A DNA stretch of 64,000 bases. Origin: Achatina immaculata. Taxonomy: Eukaryota > Mollusca > Gastropoda > Stylommatophora > Achatinidae. The stretch lies in NCBI GenBank assembly GCA_009760885.1, contig CM019718.1, positions 26,033,133-26,097,132 on the forward strand, given 5' to 3'. The notes under the pieces were generated by a model. It worked only from the letters and a program-made list of their open reading frames with translations. It was not told where the DNA came from and ran no database searches. A program made the translations under genes and the position numbers. Shown in pieces: positions 19,049 to 30,800 of this stretch (positions are counted from its first letter, which is position 1; each line of letters begins with the position of its first letter).

Positions 19049-19152
19049 GATGAAGCAGTTCACAGCACCTAACAGCGAGAGAACAAGTAATCCTCCGTGT
19101 GATGAAGCAGTTCACAGCACCTACCAGCGAGAGAACAAGTAATCCTTCGTGT
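19049..19152. repeat. Direct duplication, 52 bp unit, two copies
   Basis: GATGAAGCAGTTCACAGCAC begins each copy (19,049 and 19,101); the copies differ at two positions. Confidence 0.9.
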
Positions 19153-19319
19153 GATGAAATCTCTTACACTTTACTCTCGGACCTACCTCTCGTGGAAACG
19201 AAGAAGTAGATTTATATGGCCACTGCTCTGTCTAATCAAGTGAGTTCGGTCTATGACTTGAAACAGGCGAAATTTTAAAAAAAAATCAATTATGACGCTT
19301 ATTTTTAAAGAGGTAAAGG

Positions 19320-19445
19320 TAAAAGTAAAATTTCCATTTCCAGTCCATTAAGGCACATTGGGGAATACAGTGTTTAGGCCCGTATTTTCCATGACCTTAG
19401 GCACATGAAAGTGTGATGTGGTCAGTATCATGCCTGGCCGCTTTA
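19320..19445 (-). mobile_element. SINE-like repeat, 3' part
   Basis: The minus strand shares long blocks with 60,940-61,165 and 62,430-62,580 (GCCAGGCATGATACTGACCA, CACTTTCATGTGC, and TTAATGG near the end). Non-coding. Confidence 0.6.
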
Positions 19446-19655
19446 CCTTCCAAGACTTTATTTTTTAAAGAGACCAAAAAAAAAAACGAATGAACCAAAG
19501 AACGATTGGATTTTATCTTCAAAGGGGGGCGCCCAGGTCAGCCTAACCTTTTGCCATCCATCTCTCAACATTCAGTAAACATTCGGTTTATTGTACGTTT
19601 CCTAATACGTAAAGATTCATGCAACTCTCAAACTGCATTTTCAAAGCCCACATTG

Positions 19656-19895
19656 CAGTCAGTCAATCATTTGCATGTCCCTTGCGGAACTTTGCCTCCC
19701 TAGCTGCTCTCCTGTAGGCCTCTCGGTTGTGAGCAAGATGCCCTGCTGCTGATGCATCAATTTGCAGATTATCAACGATGTCTTGTAGACATCTTCGCAC
19801 TGGTCTTACTCTCTTTCTTTTTCCCATTATGTACCCTTCCATGGCGGTCTTCTCTAGATTATCATGACGTTTAATGTGTCCAAAATATTTAAATT
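19656..19895 (-). mobile_element. LINE family A, 3' end fragment
   Basis: Nearly the same sequence as 1,270-1,500 and 25,010-25,250: minus-strand C-terminus with a GRPRRR-type block ending in AAAGTTCCGCAAGGGACATG. Confidence 0.8.
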
Positions 19896-20250
19896 ATTTG
19901 CACATTGCAACATCTTGAAAATTCCATAGCACACGGACAGAGCACAGGCAATGGTTCTAAAACCTTCTCCCCGCCCCCTTTTCTTTTCTGAAATGTTCAG
20001 GACCAACCCACCCACCCCTCTTAAAATAAAGCAATAAATAGATCCCAGATGATGCTAATATATATATTTTTAATTGAGTCAATCCATTTGCTGACGTGTA
20101 GGCCCCAAAAATTCTTTCGCACGCCTCCTGTGGGGTCCGTCGACTTAAAAGTTTAAGAACCACTGAAGTAGAGGCAACTGCGCTGTCTTGACAGCTGGTA
20201 AATTATGCTAATAATAGGAAGCAGCATATTTTGCAATATCCCTACCCTCG

Positions 20251-20251
<1 letters not shown>

Positions 20252-20304
<53 letters not shown>
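20252..20304. repeat. (TA)n microsatellite
   Basis: About 26 uninterrupted TA units. Confidence 0.95.
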
Positions 20305-20308
<4 letters not shown>

Positions 20309-20540
20309 TTGCCAGAGTTGGATTTATGTTTATAAATAGGTCTTCTTCTTCTACTATCTTCCTGGAATTACAAGCAGCCGTATCGCATTGGGAGCAGGCT
20401 ACGGTGGGCTGCTTTTTTTTCAGTCAGTGAGTGAGACTAAAATAAAGTATGGGCTATGCAGTACTTCTTTAGCGGATTCCACCACCATGGGGACTGTAGT
20501 TAGCACAAGATATTTTAAGGGAGGTACAAACGGAGAAGTG

Positions 20541-20700
20541 GGAAAGAACCAAGATGAAAAGAAAACGGAGAAGTGAGAAAGAACCAAGATGAAAAGAAAA
20601 CGGAGAAGTGAGAAAGAACCAAGATGAAAAGAAAACAGAGAAGTGGGAAAGAATCTTGATGGAAAGAAAACGAAGAAATGGGAAAGAATCTTGATGGAAA
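20541..20700. repeat. Imperfect tandem array, 35 bp unit, about 4.5 copies
   Basis: GAAAGAACCAAGATGAAAAG recurs every 35 bases with increasing divergence towards the right (GAAAGAATCTTGATGGAAAG). Confidence 0.85.
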
Positions 20701-21349
20701 AAAATCACATATTACAATAACCAGTTGTGCTACCTCCAATAACCACTTTAATTTCAACCTTAAAAGAAAAGGAAAGTTGTAGAATGAAAAAAAAAAGATA
20801 AATCCAATGATTTATAGTTCCGTGAGTTTTATTCATCATATCGCTTATGTTAACATCAAAGGTCTGCTTCTTATATTTCACTTACAACGTCTACTCTCTC
20901 GCTCTTACCAAATGGAAAAGAATTATTCCTACATCTCAAAGTCAGAATATTTTGAGAAAAATGGTAAAAACTGCAAAAGCAAAATTTCACTTCAAAGAGT
21001 TGCAGAAATCTCTCCCTTTTGTTGTTATTGTTGTTGCCACTGTTTACAATAACAGGAATTTTACGTATTATATTTATCATGATGATGATGCCGATAATAA
21101 TAACGACGATAATAAATGTATAGTTGATCTTATGATTTTTTCCATCAATTGTCGTTAAATTAGTGGCCGAACCTGCTAAAGCTTACTTATCATAATCGGT
21201 TTAAAAATATTAAATGCTAATTTGAGAACTGGGTGCTAGCGCAAGGGGAGGCAAAAATTCATAGGGTGGTCGACCCTGAACCAAAGTGAAAACACACACA
21301 ACCATTTCAGTTTATGATGAAATAGGTCACTTAACATAACAGCTGAGAA

Positions 21350-21722
21350 ACACATAAATGCCTTTGAATGTAAATGCTACAGAAGAGTTCTCCAAATATC
21401 GTGGACACAAAAAAGAACAAATATATCTATACTACAAGAGCTTAATATTGAAGAAGGCTGGCTAGTGAAGAGGATTAAAGAGAGAAAACTTAAATATTTT
21501 GGACACATTAAACGTCATGATAATTTAGAGAAGACCGTATTGGAAGGATACATAATGGGAAAAAGAAAAAGAGGAAGACCAAGACGAAGATGGCTGCAAG
21601 ACATCGTTGACGATCTGGAAATGGATGCAACAGCAGCAGGCCATCTTGCTCACAACCGAGAGGCCTACAGGAGTGCTGTTTGGGAGGCAAAGTTCCGCAA
21701 GGGACATGCAAATGAATGAATG
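21350..21722 (+). mobile_element. LINE family A, 3' end fragment
   Basis: Open for 84 codons from 21,465: ERKLKYFGHIKRHDNLEKT, then GKRKRGRPRRRWLQDIVDDL, and AYRSAVWEAKFRKGHA. It ends in the tail AATGAATGAATGAATGA. One of the least degraded 3' ends of this family here. Confidence 0.85.
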
Positions 21723-21942
21723 AATGAGGTCACGTCTAAGAAATTGTTTAGTAAACTATTTCATCAGTTTCAGTTTCTAATTATAGAATGTTTAACAACG
21801 TCTTTGCATATTTGCATCGAGTGCAGGCTTCGCATACACAGCGGGCTCTCAGTTGACCGCCACACACGGGGAGTGGTAGATACGGATAAATGTTGTTTAT
21901 GATTGGTTGATAGTTACTATAGACCAGACTAGTATTATGCCC

Positions 21943-21976
<34 letters not shown>

Positions 21977-22019
21977 TTATAATTCTACGTGCCATGGCGC
22001 GCGACGTAGGCGATCATCT

Positions 22020-22840
22020 CTCCACAATTCCCTGACTTTAGACTTGATTATAAGATCCGCCTGTGACTTTCTTCCTAGTCACACTGACAGCCCATCTAGT
22101 AACTTCTCTCTCTGTCTTCCTCTGTCTCTTCTTTCCTCAGTTTTTCCAGTTGCCACAATGTGTTCCAATTTTCTTATTCTCGGGAAATGTCCTATAAATC
22201 TCGCTTGTCTGCCTCTGATCTTTGTTGTAATTTGCTTTTTAACTCCAGCCTCTCTTAAGACTTCTTCATTGGTTTTCTTGGCTGTCTATGGTACCTTCAC
22301 CATCCTTCTTATAAACCAAATTTCCATGGCCTCCATTTCTCGATGTACTCTCTTATTCATAGACCATACTTCACATACATAAAACAAAATTGGCTCGATG
22401 TAACATTTAAGTACTCGGAATCTTGTTTCCATTGATATGGATCTATTGCACAAAATGTTTCTCATTTTCTGGAATGCTGACTTGGCCTGAGCACGTCTGC
22501 TTTTTATTTCATTGTGACTTTTCCCATCAGCTGTTATAATCGTTCCTAAGTACTTGAATCTATCAACTTGTTTCAGATTTATGCCATCGATGGTAATGCT
22601 ACATTTTGGTGGTATTCTTTTCTTTGAGATGACCCTCACTTCAGTCTTCTTTTTATTCAGGCTGAGACCTATATTTTTACTTTCACGAACCACGATGTCC
22701 AGAAGAGCCTGTAGCTCCCCTTAACTTTTAGCAATCAGAAATGTGTCGTCTACATATCTTAAATTGTTAAGATTGTACCCGCCATTTGATATTCCTGGCG
22801 TGTTCTCTATATTTCTCATTATGTGTTGTCGCTGTACAAG
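22020..22840 (-). mobile_element. LINE family B, reverse transcriptase fragment
   Basis: The minus strand, open over 22,286-22,693, carries GLSLNKKKTEVRVISKKR, VDRFKYLGTIITADGK and MEAMEIWFIRRMVKVP. The following region encodes the REKLLDGLSVWLGRKS-type C-terminus also seen at 47.7 and 55.8 kb. An (ATC)n run at 21,946-21,973 lies just left. Confidence 0.8.
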
Positions 22841-22863
22841 GAAAAGAGGTCAGGAGATATAAC

Positions 22864-23520
22864 ACATCATCATCATCATCATCCGTCTTTAGCTCCCTTG
22901 GGAACATAAGCCACGAATAAAGACTTTCAAATTGTCCCTGTTCTTGGATTTATTCTGTACTTCCTTTCACGTGTATCCCTTGTCTCTGAGCACTGTCAGA
23001 ATTTCTCTTCTCCAGGTAGTTCTAGGTCTTCTTCGTTTTCTGTTTCCTTGCGGATTCCACGTCAGAGCCTGTCTTGCTATGCTGGTGCCAAGTTTGCTCA
23101 GTGTGTGGCTAATCCACCTACATTTCTTAGACACGATTTGTAGGTTCATAGGATCTTGTCCTGCTCTTTCCCAAACCTCCTCGTTCCTGATCTTGCCCTG
23201 CCATTTAATGTTTAAATTCATCCTCAAGCTACATGGCAGTTTACGAATGCTCGTAATCTTCTGTTCTATTGCCTTAGTCGTAACCCATGTTCGGAGCCAT
23301 GTAGTAGGACAGTCTTTACGTTTGTATTAAAGAGACTAAGTTTAGTTCCTGTTGTGATGTTCTTTGATGCCCATATTTTGTTAAGTTGGATAAATGCTGT
23401 CCTGGGCTTGGCTATTTTAGCTTTAACGTCCTTTTTCGTTCCCCCGGATTTATCAGCTAGGCTACCTAAATATGTGAAATACTTTACTTCCTGAACTGGC
23501 ACTCCCTCGATAACCATGCT
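22864..23520 (-). mobile_element. LINE family D, reverse transcriptase C-terminal half
   Basis: Minus-strand frames at 23,266-23,517 (VKYFTYLGSLADKSGGTKKD, AFIQLNKIWASKNITTGTKL) and 22,967-23,227 (WNPQGNRKRRRPRTTWRRE). The 3' end terminates in a (GAT)n tail at 22,866-22,882. Confidence 0.75.
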
Positions 23521-23879
23521 TGTGCTGTCACTTTTTAACTATCTTTTTTTTTCTCCCCTCTAATATGTGGTGCTAGTTTAACTGAATTCTTGCTTAAGAC
23601 CTGAAGTTTCTCTTGTGTGTGGCTATGTACCTTCTGGTGTCATACCATACCATACCATACCATACTATAAAATCTGTGTATTGACTTGATATTAATATTG
23701 AAAATGCAGTAATTACAAGCACATGGAGACAAATAAAGACTAATGTAACACAGTTCATTATAAAAACAGCTTTGTGAATGCAGTGTGCAGTTTTAGTTAC
23801 ATTGCAGTTAATAAACTCTTCAACTTAATGAACTTCACAAATTATTTTTAACTTAGTAACCACACACCCACATACACAC

Positions 23880-23940
23880 AACTCACTCACTCACTCACAC
23901 ACACACACACCAACTCTCTCTCTCTCTCTCTCTCTCTTTC
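23880..23940. repeat. (CA)n/(CT)n microsatellite
   Basis: CACTCA/CACACA units followed by about 11 CT units. Confidence 0.9.
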
Positions 23941-23962
23941 CCTGCCAGCGTACTTATATTAA

Positions 23963-24655
23963 CACTTCCGGTTTGTCAAGTTTCGGCCAACATCCTTATA
24001 AGTACACTAGCTTTGTTACCAGTTTAACTTTTGATTTAAACAGTTTAGTGCGCATGTCTAGTGACCCGTGTCGCCATTTTGAACGCGTTCTTAACAACCG
24101 GGGTCAAGTGTTTCGAACGAACGAAAAAAAATATCAATTTTTGTGTGACTTCGGAGGCAAACATATCCCCATACGATTAGCCACCGCTCGTGAATGTACC
24201 CCAAGTAGATATAGACTATTAGATTGAACTGGAGAAGTAGTTAAAAGGTTATTTCAGACATTATTTACTGAGTATTATGCCACATAACATCATACGACGA
24301 ATCGGATACATACAAGTCGATCTACACAAAAATACCATCGCGATGTGTAGATCAACTTGTATGTATCCGATTTCGCGATGGTATTTTGTGTAGATCTAGA
24401 CTTCGCCGATGGTAAGCAGTACACAATTATCTGCAAAAATCATCACACTCCATCTTTTTTCCTAAAAAAAAAAAACTCTTCATTTATGAAATCTTCTTAC
24501 GTTTACAGCTATTTAAATGCATAATACGTATACTTTTAACGAGGAAATAGTTAGTTATATTTACTTTTACAATTATCCCCTATACATGTCAGTACCAGCG
24601 CTTTTTGTCTGGCACAGACGGAAATGTCCGCGTTTTCCCCTCCGGCAGAGAAAGA
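23963..24655 (+). mobile_element. Relative of the TTAA-flanked element at 44 kb (decayed)
   Basis: Begins after TTAA (23,959-23,962) with CACTTCCGG. Several blocks match the reverse complement of 44,031-44,701: CTGGAGAAGTAGTTAAAAGG, TATTTCAGACATTATTT, CGCCGATGGTAAGC, CATTTATGAAATCTTC and CCCCTATACATG. The right end is diverged and I cannot place a second TTAA. A 54-codon frame ending at 24,227 has no recognised motif and is not claimed as a gene. Confidence 0.6.
24301..24400. repeat. Compound inverted repeat
   Basis: ATCGGATACATACAAG at the left pairs with CTTGTATGTATCCGAT further right (27 bp arms with one mismatch, 17 base loop). The loop plus inner arm (ATACCATCGCGA) pairs again with TCGCGATGGTAT beyond the first palindrome. 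The order is A-B-C-B'-A'-C'-B'. Confidence 0.9.
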
Positions 24656-24659
24656 GGGA

Positions 24660-25009
24660 CTTACAGTAGGGACAGAGAGTTTACTGGGTAAATGTCGTAT
24701 CAGGATCATCAGAATCTGATGATAATGTGACTGGGACAGATCCAGGAGAAGTGGATAGGCTTTGGATGTTCATCAGTATATGGCGCTGTACCGGCAAACT
24801 TCCTGCAGCTTTCTTGAAAAATGAACGAATATCAACTTGCTTTGAAGTCCTATGCCTCTGAAGATCTGACTTTGCATGATACGCACCCGTATAACATGCT
24901 GAGAGGTGAAAAGAGGCAGCTGCTTTAGAACTTTGTTATTAAAATTTTTATTTAAAGTATTATTTAAAATATTATTTATTCGATTATAGCATGCGTGTGT
25001 ATGTGTCAG
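24660..25009. other. No gene or repeat recognised
   Basis: Mixed-composition sequence with no long frame and no match to other parts of the window. Confidence 0.4.
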
Positions 25010-25290
25010 TTATTCATTCGCATGTCCCTTGCGGAACTTTGCCTCCCTAACAGCTCTCCCGTAGGCCTCTCGGTTGTAAGCAAGATGGCCTGCTGCTGAT
25101 GCATCAATTTGTAGACTATCAACGATGTCTTGCAGCCATCTTCGCATTGGTCTTACTCTCTTTCTTTTAACCATTATGTACCCTTCTAAGACAGTCTTCT
25201 CTAAATTATCATGATGTTTAATGTGTCCAAAATAATTACGTTTTCTTTGTTTAATCCTCTTTACTAGCCAACCTTATTCAATATTAAAGT
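25010..25290 (-). mobile_element. LINE family A, 3' end fragment
   Basis: Minus-strand 3' end as at 19.7 kb, with ATTCATTCGCATGTCCCTTG at its boundary. It abuts a plus-strand family E LINE at about 25,300. Confidence 0.8.
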
Positions 25291-25299
25291 TCTTGTAGT

Positions 25300-26655
25300 G
25301 TGGATATATCACATCCAAAAGAACTGATAGACCTTGGAACTGATTTACTATTCCCACAACTAAATGTAAACCTAGATGAAATTACATTGCATGAAATTGA
25401 CACAGTAGTGAATTTAATGGCTAACAACAAACCCGCAGGTGATGATGAAATAACAGCCGAAATGTTAAAAGCTATTAATATAGACAACATGAAACAACTA
25501 CAGAGAATGTTCAATAAAGTTCAGAAAGAAGAAAAAGTCCCTTTAAATGGAAAACAGGAATCATTGTTAAAATACCGAAAAAAAGGCAACCTCAGCGATT
25601 GCAACAACTGCAGAGGTGTAACCTTACTATCAGTTGTGTCAAAAGTATTTTGCAAAGTTATTCTGAATAGAATTCAAGATATAGTGGATGTTGAAATGAG
25701 AGAAGAACAAGCAGGACTGCGAAAAGGGAGAAACTGTCTCGACCAGATTTTTACTGTAATAATAATACTAGAAAAACATTGAAAAGCAAAGACCATTAAT
25801 CCTAAACTTCATAGACTTTAAAATAGCATACACGGTGATTCATTGTGGATACTTTTAAGACTGTGAAATACCATCTAAAATTGTTAACATCATTAATGAT
25901 TATTACAATGGATATGTTTGTGCAGTCAACACAGAAGAAGGAATGACTGAACGGTTCCAGATTGAAACAGGCATGAAACAAGGATGTATATTATCTCCCT
26001 TGCTTTTTTGGAATTGTCATAGACTTCATAATGAACAAATGTTGTAAAGGTAAAACAGGCATTGACTGGGTACGTGAGACCCAACTGGAAGATCTTGATT
26101 TTGCAGATGACATAACTCTTATCAGCAACAATATGAAATCAGTGCAAGTAAAAACAGATATCCTGTCTTCAATGGCTAGTAAAATAGGACGTGAAATTAA
26201 TAATGATAAAACAAAAATAATGAAGGTTCTCATTAACGACAACGGACAGATATACGTAGAAGGAACAGCTGTTGAAGAAGTAAATCATTTTGCATATCTC
26301 GGCAGCTATATAGACCACAATGGTGACAAAAGAAGTTAGAATTCGAATTGCCAAAGCAGCATTGACCTTCAAGAATCTTGATCAGACAGATGAGCAAACA
26401 ACCTGTTTCATGGTTGATCAGAAAAAGGTGGACATATATCAGTCAAGTGATGAGAAGAAACAGTCAGAGAATCCTCACACAAGCTATCAAATGGAACACA
26501 ACAGGCCGAAGAAAAAGAGGTCGACCACGTGTAAGAGAAGCCAATTCAGTGGGCATAACATCCCTTGATGAGATTGAAAAACTCGCCGAAGACAGGACAT
26601 CTTGGTGAACTACCATGGGGGCCCTATGTGATGTTTAACGCCACGGGAAGGATGT
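25300..26655 (+). mobile_element. LINE family E, reverse transcriptase (longest copy)
   Basis: The plus strand carries, in successive frames, a fingers region (NNKPAGDDEITAEMLK, NCRGVTLLSVVSKVFCKVI, EEQAGLRKGRNCLDQIFT), the active-site block LDFADDITLIS at 26,095-26,130 and the C-terminal RKRGRPR region with DEIEKLAEDRTSW. Frameshifts near 25,780 and 26,340 break it. It ends before TATGTGATGTTTAACGCCAC, a sequence shared by all family E 3' ends. No endonuclease domain is visible. Confidence 0.85.
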
Positions 26656-27115
26656 AAGATTAAGTATGGATATATTTGTTCTTCTCCAGTTAGTGTGTGT
26701 AAAAATAAAACTGTAGCAGTATCAACGTTAGTAGTAGTAGTAGCAGTGGTAGTAGTAGTAGTCATAGCACTCATAGTCGTCGAGGTAGCACCATCCGTTT
26801 TTCAAAATGTATTTTTGACCAGTGACTAATCCACACTCACAAAATGCAAGACCAATCCTTCTTGTACTTTATTTGACCATCATTTTCTTTGCCACCTTGT
26901 TGTCATTTAACTCGGCATTCCAGATGAAATTTAAGTAAATTTTGAGGGCAACGAAAATTTTCTCAAGTTCGTCGAAGGTGAAGGACGATTTCACGTCTGC
27001 ACACCGCACCTGTCTTCCACTTCCGGCAAGAACATCTATTCATTTTTTTAAAAAATGAAAATCGGGAGAGAAGAGTTTATGCGTGCAAGTTAATAAAGTG
27101 CGCACGATAAAACCA

Positions 27116-27328
27116 TCAGGAGTTCTTTTTTAAGTTCAAATATCTATCCGGTAAAATATTTGTAGTTGTGATTTTTCCGTTGAGAAACACAGGTGGAAGA
27201 TATTCACCGTCTTTAGAAGCCCGAAGTCGGCACATGTTTTTTAAATGTCCCAAGTAGAACGGGTTTTGTGGTTGAATCCGACCTAATTGAGTACATCGGA
27301 GAACGGTGATAAAGCGAACACGCAGCAT
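27116..27328 (-). CDS. Hypothetical short protein (unassigned)
   Basis: A 70-codon frame with an ATG start on the minus strand (MLRVRFITVLRCTQLGRIQP at the N-terminus, which could act as a mitochondrial presequence). It lies 473 bases from the PNP start in a head-to-head arrangement. No family is recognised, and the frame may be chance or part of an unknown repeat. Confidence 0.2.
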   Translation of the reverse strand: MLRVRFITVLRCTQLGRIQPQNPFYLGHLKNMCRLRASKDGEYLPPVFLNGKITTTNILPDRYLNLKKNS

Positions 27329-27368
27329 TTTATTTGCGAGGTTATTAGAAGCTTATAACGTTGTGTTA

Positions 27369-27500
27369 ATGCTTCGACAGGAATTTGCAAAGAAATATCA
27401 ACATTTTGTGTGTTGTCTTGAGGAAACCGGGCGTGATTATTTACCGCGCTCGGAGCAGGACATCCTGTTTTTGTATTCAGTTGAATTGATGAAACTTTGA
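27369..27500 (+). CDS. Hypothetical short frame (unassigned)
   Basis: The frame is open from 27,291 to 27,500, with its first ATG at 27,369. Its end reads YLPRSEQDILFLYSVELMKL, which looks protein-like. It overlaps the minus-strand frame at its left end. No family is recognised. Confidence 0.2.
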   Translation: MLRQEFAKKYQHFVCCLEETGRDYLPRSEQDILFLYSVELMKL

Positions 27501-27800
27501 TGAATTGTGGATTTATTATTATTATTATCTGTTTTAGCAGCGTTTCTTCGCAGGAAATACATTCTGAATTTTCATTTTATTAAGCTCATGTTCCTTATCA
27601 TTAAAAATGAAACGACCATCTTTTAAAAATTCCCACATAAGCCTGCGTGGTATTTTGAGCATGCAAAATACTTGTAATAGTTTTTCATATTTTTGTATGT
27701 TTCATAATTAGTAGTGAATCGTTTTGTGCAAAATGAAGGTACAATAAAATTATTTTTTCTTACCCCCATTTAGCCAAGCGCTTTCATTTCGCTAGTAAAG

Positions 27801-30800
27801 ATGGCAGCAATCAATGCAGACCAGTCTGTGGTTGGGTAAGAATTTTATGCGTGTACCATGTTTCTGTTGTTGTTTTTTTTTTTTTATAATTATTTTTTTT
27901 TGCATTCTGGTCTGGTAATTTTTTTTTTTATCCCCCTGCAGCTGATTGCAAATAAAGAAATATTAATTATGGGTTTGTAAATATTTCTTTCGGTTGACTT
28001 TTGATGAGTATCTTCAGTCAAGATCTGGTTGCAGCCAGTAGTGAAGATCGTTAGTGAAGATCTTGAAAACACTAGCATCTTGTTGACTATGAAGTGGGGG
28101 GGGGGGGAGCTCTTGGTGTTCTTTAATTCTAAGCACAGAGCCAAGATTCAGAATACCTGAGCTGGCTTATTTACCATGACAATACATTAGCTCACCCCTC
28201 TCCCTTCCCCCCTCCAACCTTCCCATTGCCAGACTGAAGGGACACCATGAGGAGGGTGGATAGAAATTTGTTCATCTTTTGTTCTCTAGCCTGCCAGTAT
28301 TTGCTGTATCTCACATACCTGTGAGTAGATATAAAGCTAAAACAGGTGTTCTAGAAATATATTATTTTTTTGTTTTTGTCAGCAGTATGGACACCTTAAT
28401 GAGGAGTATGTGGCAAGGTACCAACAAAAAAACAAAGTTATGTTTACTAAGAGCTTACATATTCCCAGTGGCAACATATGGATGCAAAACATGGACACTT
28501 AACAATTCACTAGAAAAAAGAATAACAGCATTTGAAATGAAATGTTACAGAAGGGCACTTAAAATATCATGGATTGAACGAAAATCAAATAAAGAGATAT
28601 TGATAGGATTAGGTGTCACAGAAAACTGGCTTGTCAACACTATAAAAATTAGAAAGCCTAGATTCACATCAAGGGACACAATAACTTGGAGATGTTGATA
28701 GTAGAAGGCATAGTGGCTGGCAAAAGAGAAAAGAGACGACCTTGCCACAGGTGGACTCGGGACATCACGGAAAGTATGAATGTGTCATTGTGAGACACTG
28801 GTCAACTTGCGCACTACTGTATTGCATTCAGGGAGGCTGTGAGTGAGACAACATTCTGGGAAGGACGTGTATGGACACTAGAAAAGAAGTTAGAATTTGA
28901 AAGACAGCATTGACTTTAAAAAATCTTGAGAGAATTTGGCAATCAAAAGTTTTAAGTACAAAAATAAAGTTAAGATTATTCATCTCAAATGTAATATCCA
29001 CCCTTATTTATATGTATGAAAGCTAGAAAACAACTAAAGAAATAGAAAACAGATTAGATGCATTTGAAGACAGATGTCTAAGGAAAATACTCTGTATACA
29101 AAGGAACATATTCAAGACTAATGCAGAGATAAGGTAGATGAACACACAACAACCTGTTTCAGCAATCAAAAAAAGGAGATGGACATATATCACCCACGTG
29201 ATGAGAAGAGATAATCAAAGAATCCCAAAACAAGCTTTCGAGTGGGACGCAACAGGACAAAGAAAAAGAGGTCTAGCATGTGAAACTCTAAAGAGAACAT
29301 TGTTGAGAGAGGCCAAATTAGTGGGCATAAGATCCCTTGATGAGGACAGACTACAGCGAGAGCCCTATGTGACATTTAATGGCATGGAACTGATGTAAGA
29401 TAGATCCTAAGTTACTATTTGTAAAAAATTTGAACAGTCAGTTTTAATCATTTGTTATTGTCATCTAGTGCTTAGTTTAATTTCTGTCAGTGACTGAATT
29501 GTGAAAAAATTGTGATGGAATCAGTGATTTATTAATCATATACTCTGCCACTAGGCATTGGTAATCATGTTTCACCATTTTGTGCATTCCCCGGCGTTTC
29601 TGATTAGCTTGGTTGTCTTCCCCTTTTCCATTCCACTTGGTTTTTTTGCTTGAATTGCTTCCCTTTTTCCCTTCTGAGCTTTCCAGTAATGTAACTTCTG
29701 TCTTCCCTTGGCATGTCCAAAGAATTTTCATTGTCTTTCTTTCCTAATGGTTTTATCTAGTTTTCATTCTTCTGGCTGTGACTGTACAGGCAAGAGAAGC
29801 ATTAAGGTGAAGCCTGTTTTGGCTTGCTCTGGGTTTTATTTTAGATGAAACAAACAGCAGTGTGGTATTTTTATGGTGTTTCAATTGCTTTACACAGATG
29901 ATTGAGCGATTATATATAGTGGCAGTGTATTCTCATGGATTTTTTGGTTAGAAGATAGGTCTGATATGAGTGTGAGTGGGCCTGTCAGTAATGACTTGTA
30001 TCCTCACCGAGAGGGCTGTAGGTTTGTGGCTTGCAGCTGATACCCTCCAGTTTTAACCAGCTGTATAAATATATATACCTGATACCAGTGTTAGGGGAAG
30101 CAGCTTTCAAAGATGAGTGACACTTTTCTGTAGCTTGAGACAGCACAGACTGCACTGCATGTGCATGGCTGTCAGTGAGTCTCAGTTCTAGAAATAAAGG
30201 ATCCTTCTTCAGACCAGATGAGGTAGAGAAATACTGAATAAGACCCTCTAATGAATTCTCACAGACTGTTTCAGCTCTGTTGGTCATCATGATACCAAGA
30301 AGCTTCATGGTTTGTTATAGGGCTTAAGGAAGACTCTTATAGCGTGCTCCATATATATGGCATCGTGTGAAAGTTAAAATAACTTTATGATCCCAAAGGG
30401 CTGTCAAAATACTTTCTTATGAAGCATGTATTTCAGTGACTTATAAAAGCTGTGTGATATAAATAACTGTTTTGTTTATCCAGTAGAGATGAAAATCTGC
30501 TATAAGAGTTTGTTTCTTCCTGGGATTTTACTGTCAGAGGGTTAACATTAGATTTGTCTTAACTCTTCTTAATGTCATTTGTACAATTAAATTAAACAAA
30601 AAACTGTAATCCACAGTTACACCTTTGAGGACATCCAGGCAATGGCCAGTGAGATCCTGAAACACACCTCTCTACGCCCCAAAATCGGGATCATCTGTGG
30701 CACAGGTCTAGGTGGAATTGCCGAGGTAGTGGAGAATCCTGTCACAATCTCTTATGACTCTATACCAGGGTTTCCTGTTAGTACAGGTAGCTGAACACAG

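Larger units (their letters stand above)
26656..27800. other. Region upstream of PNP with short unassigned frames
   Basis: A (TAG)n tract lies near 26,730-26,765. The rest contains three coding-looking short frames listed separately or under findings, and no recognisable transposon. AT-rich sequence follows to the PNP start. Confidence 0.4.

Noticed and set aside
23973..24227. 84-residue protein
   Set aside because: It lies in a decayed TTAA-element relative, its frame is not kept in the other copy, and no motif is recognised.
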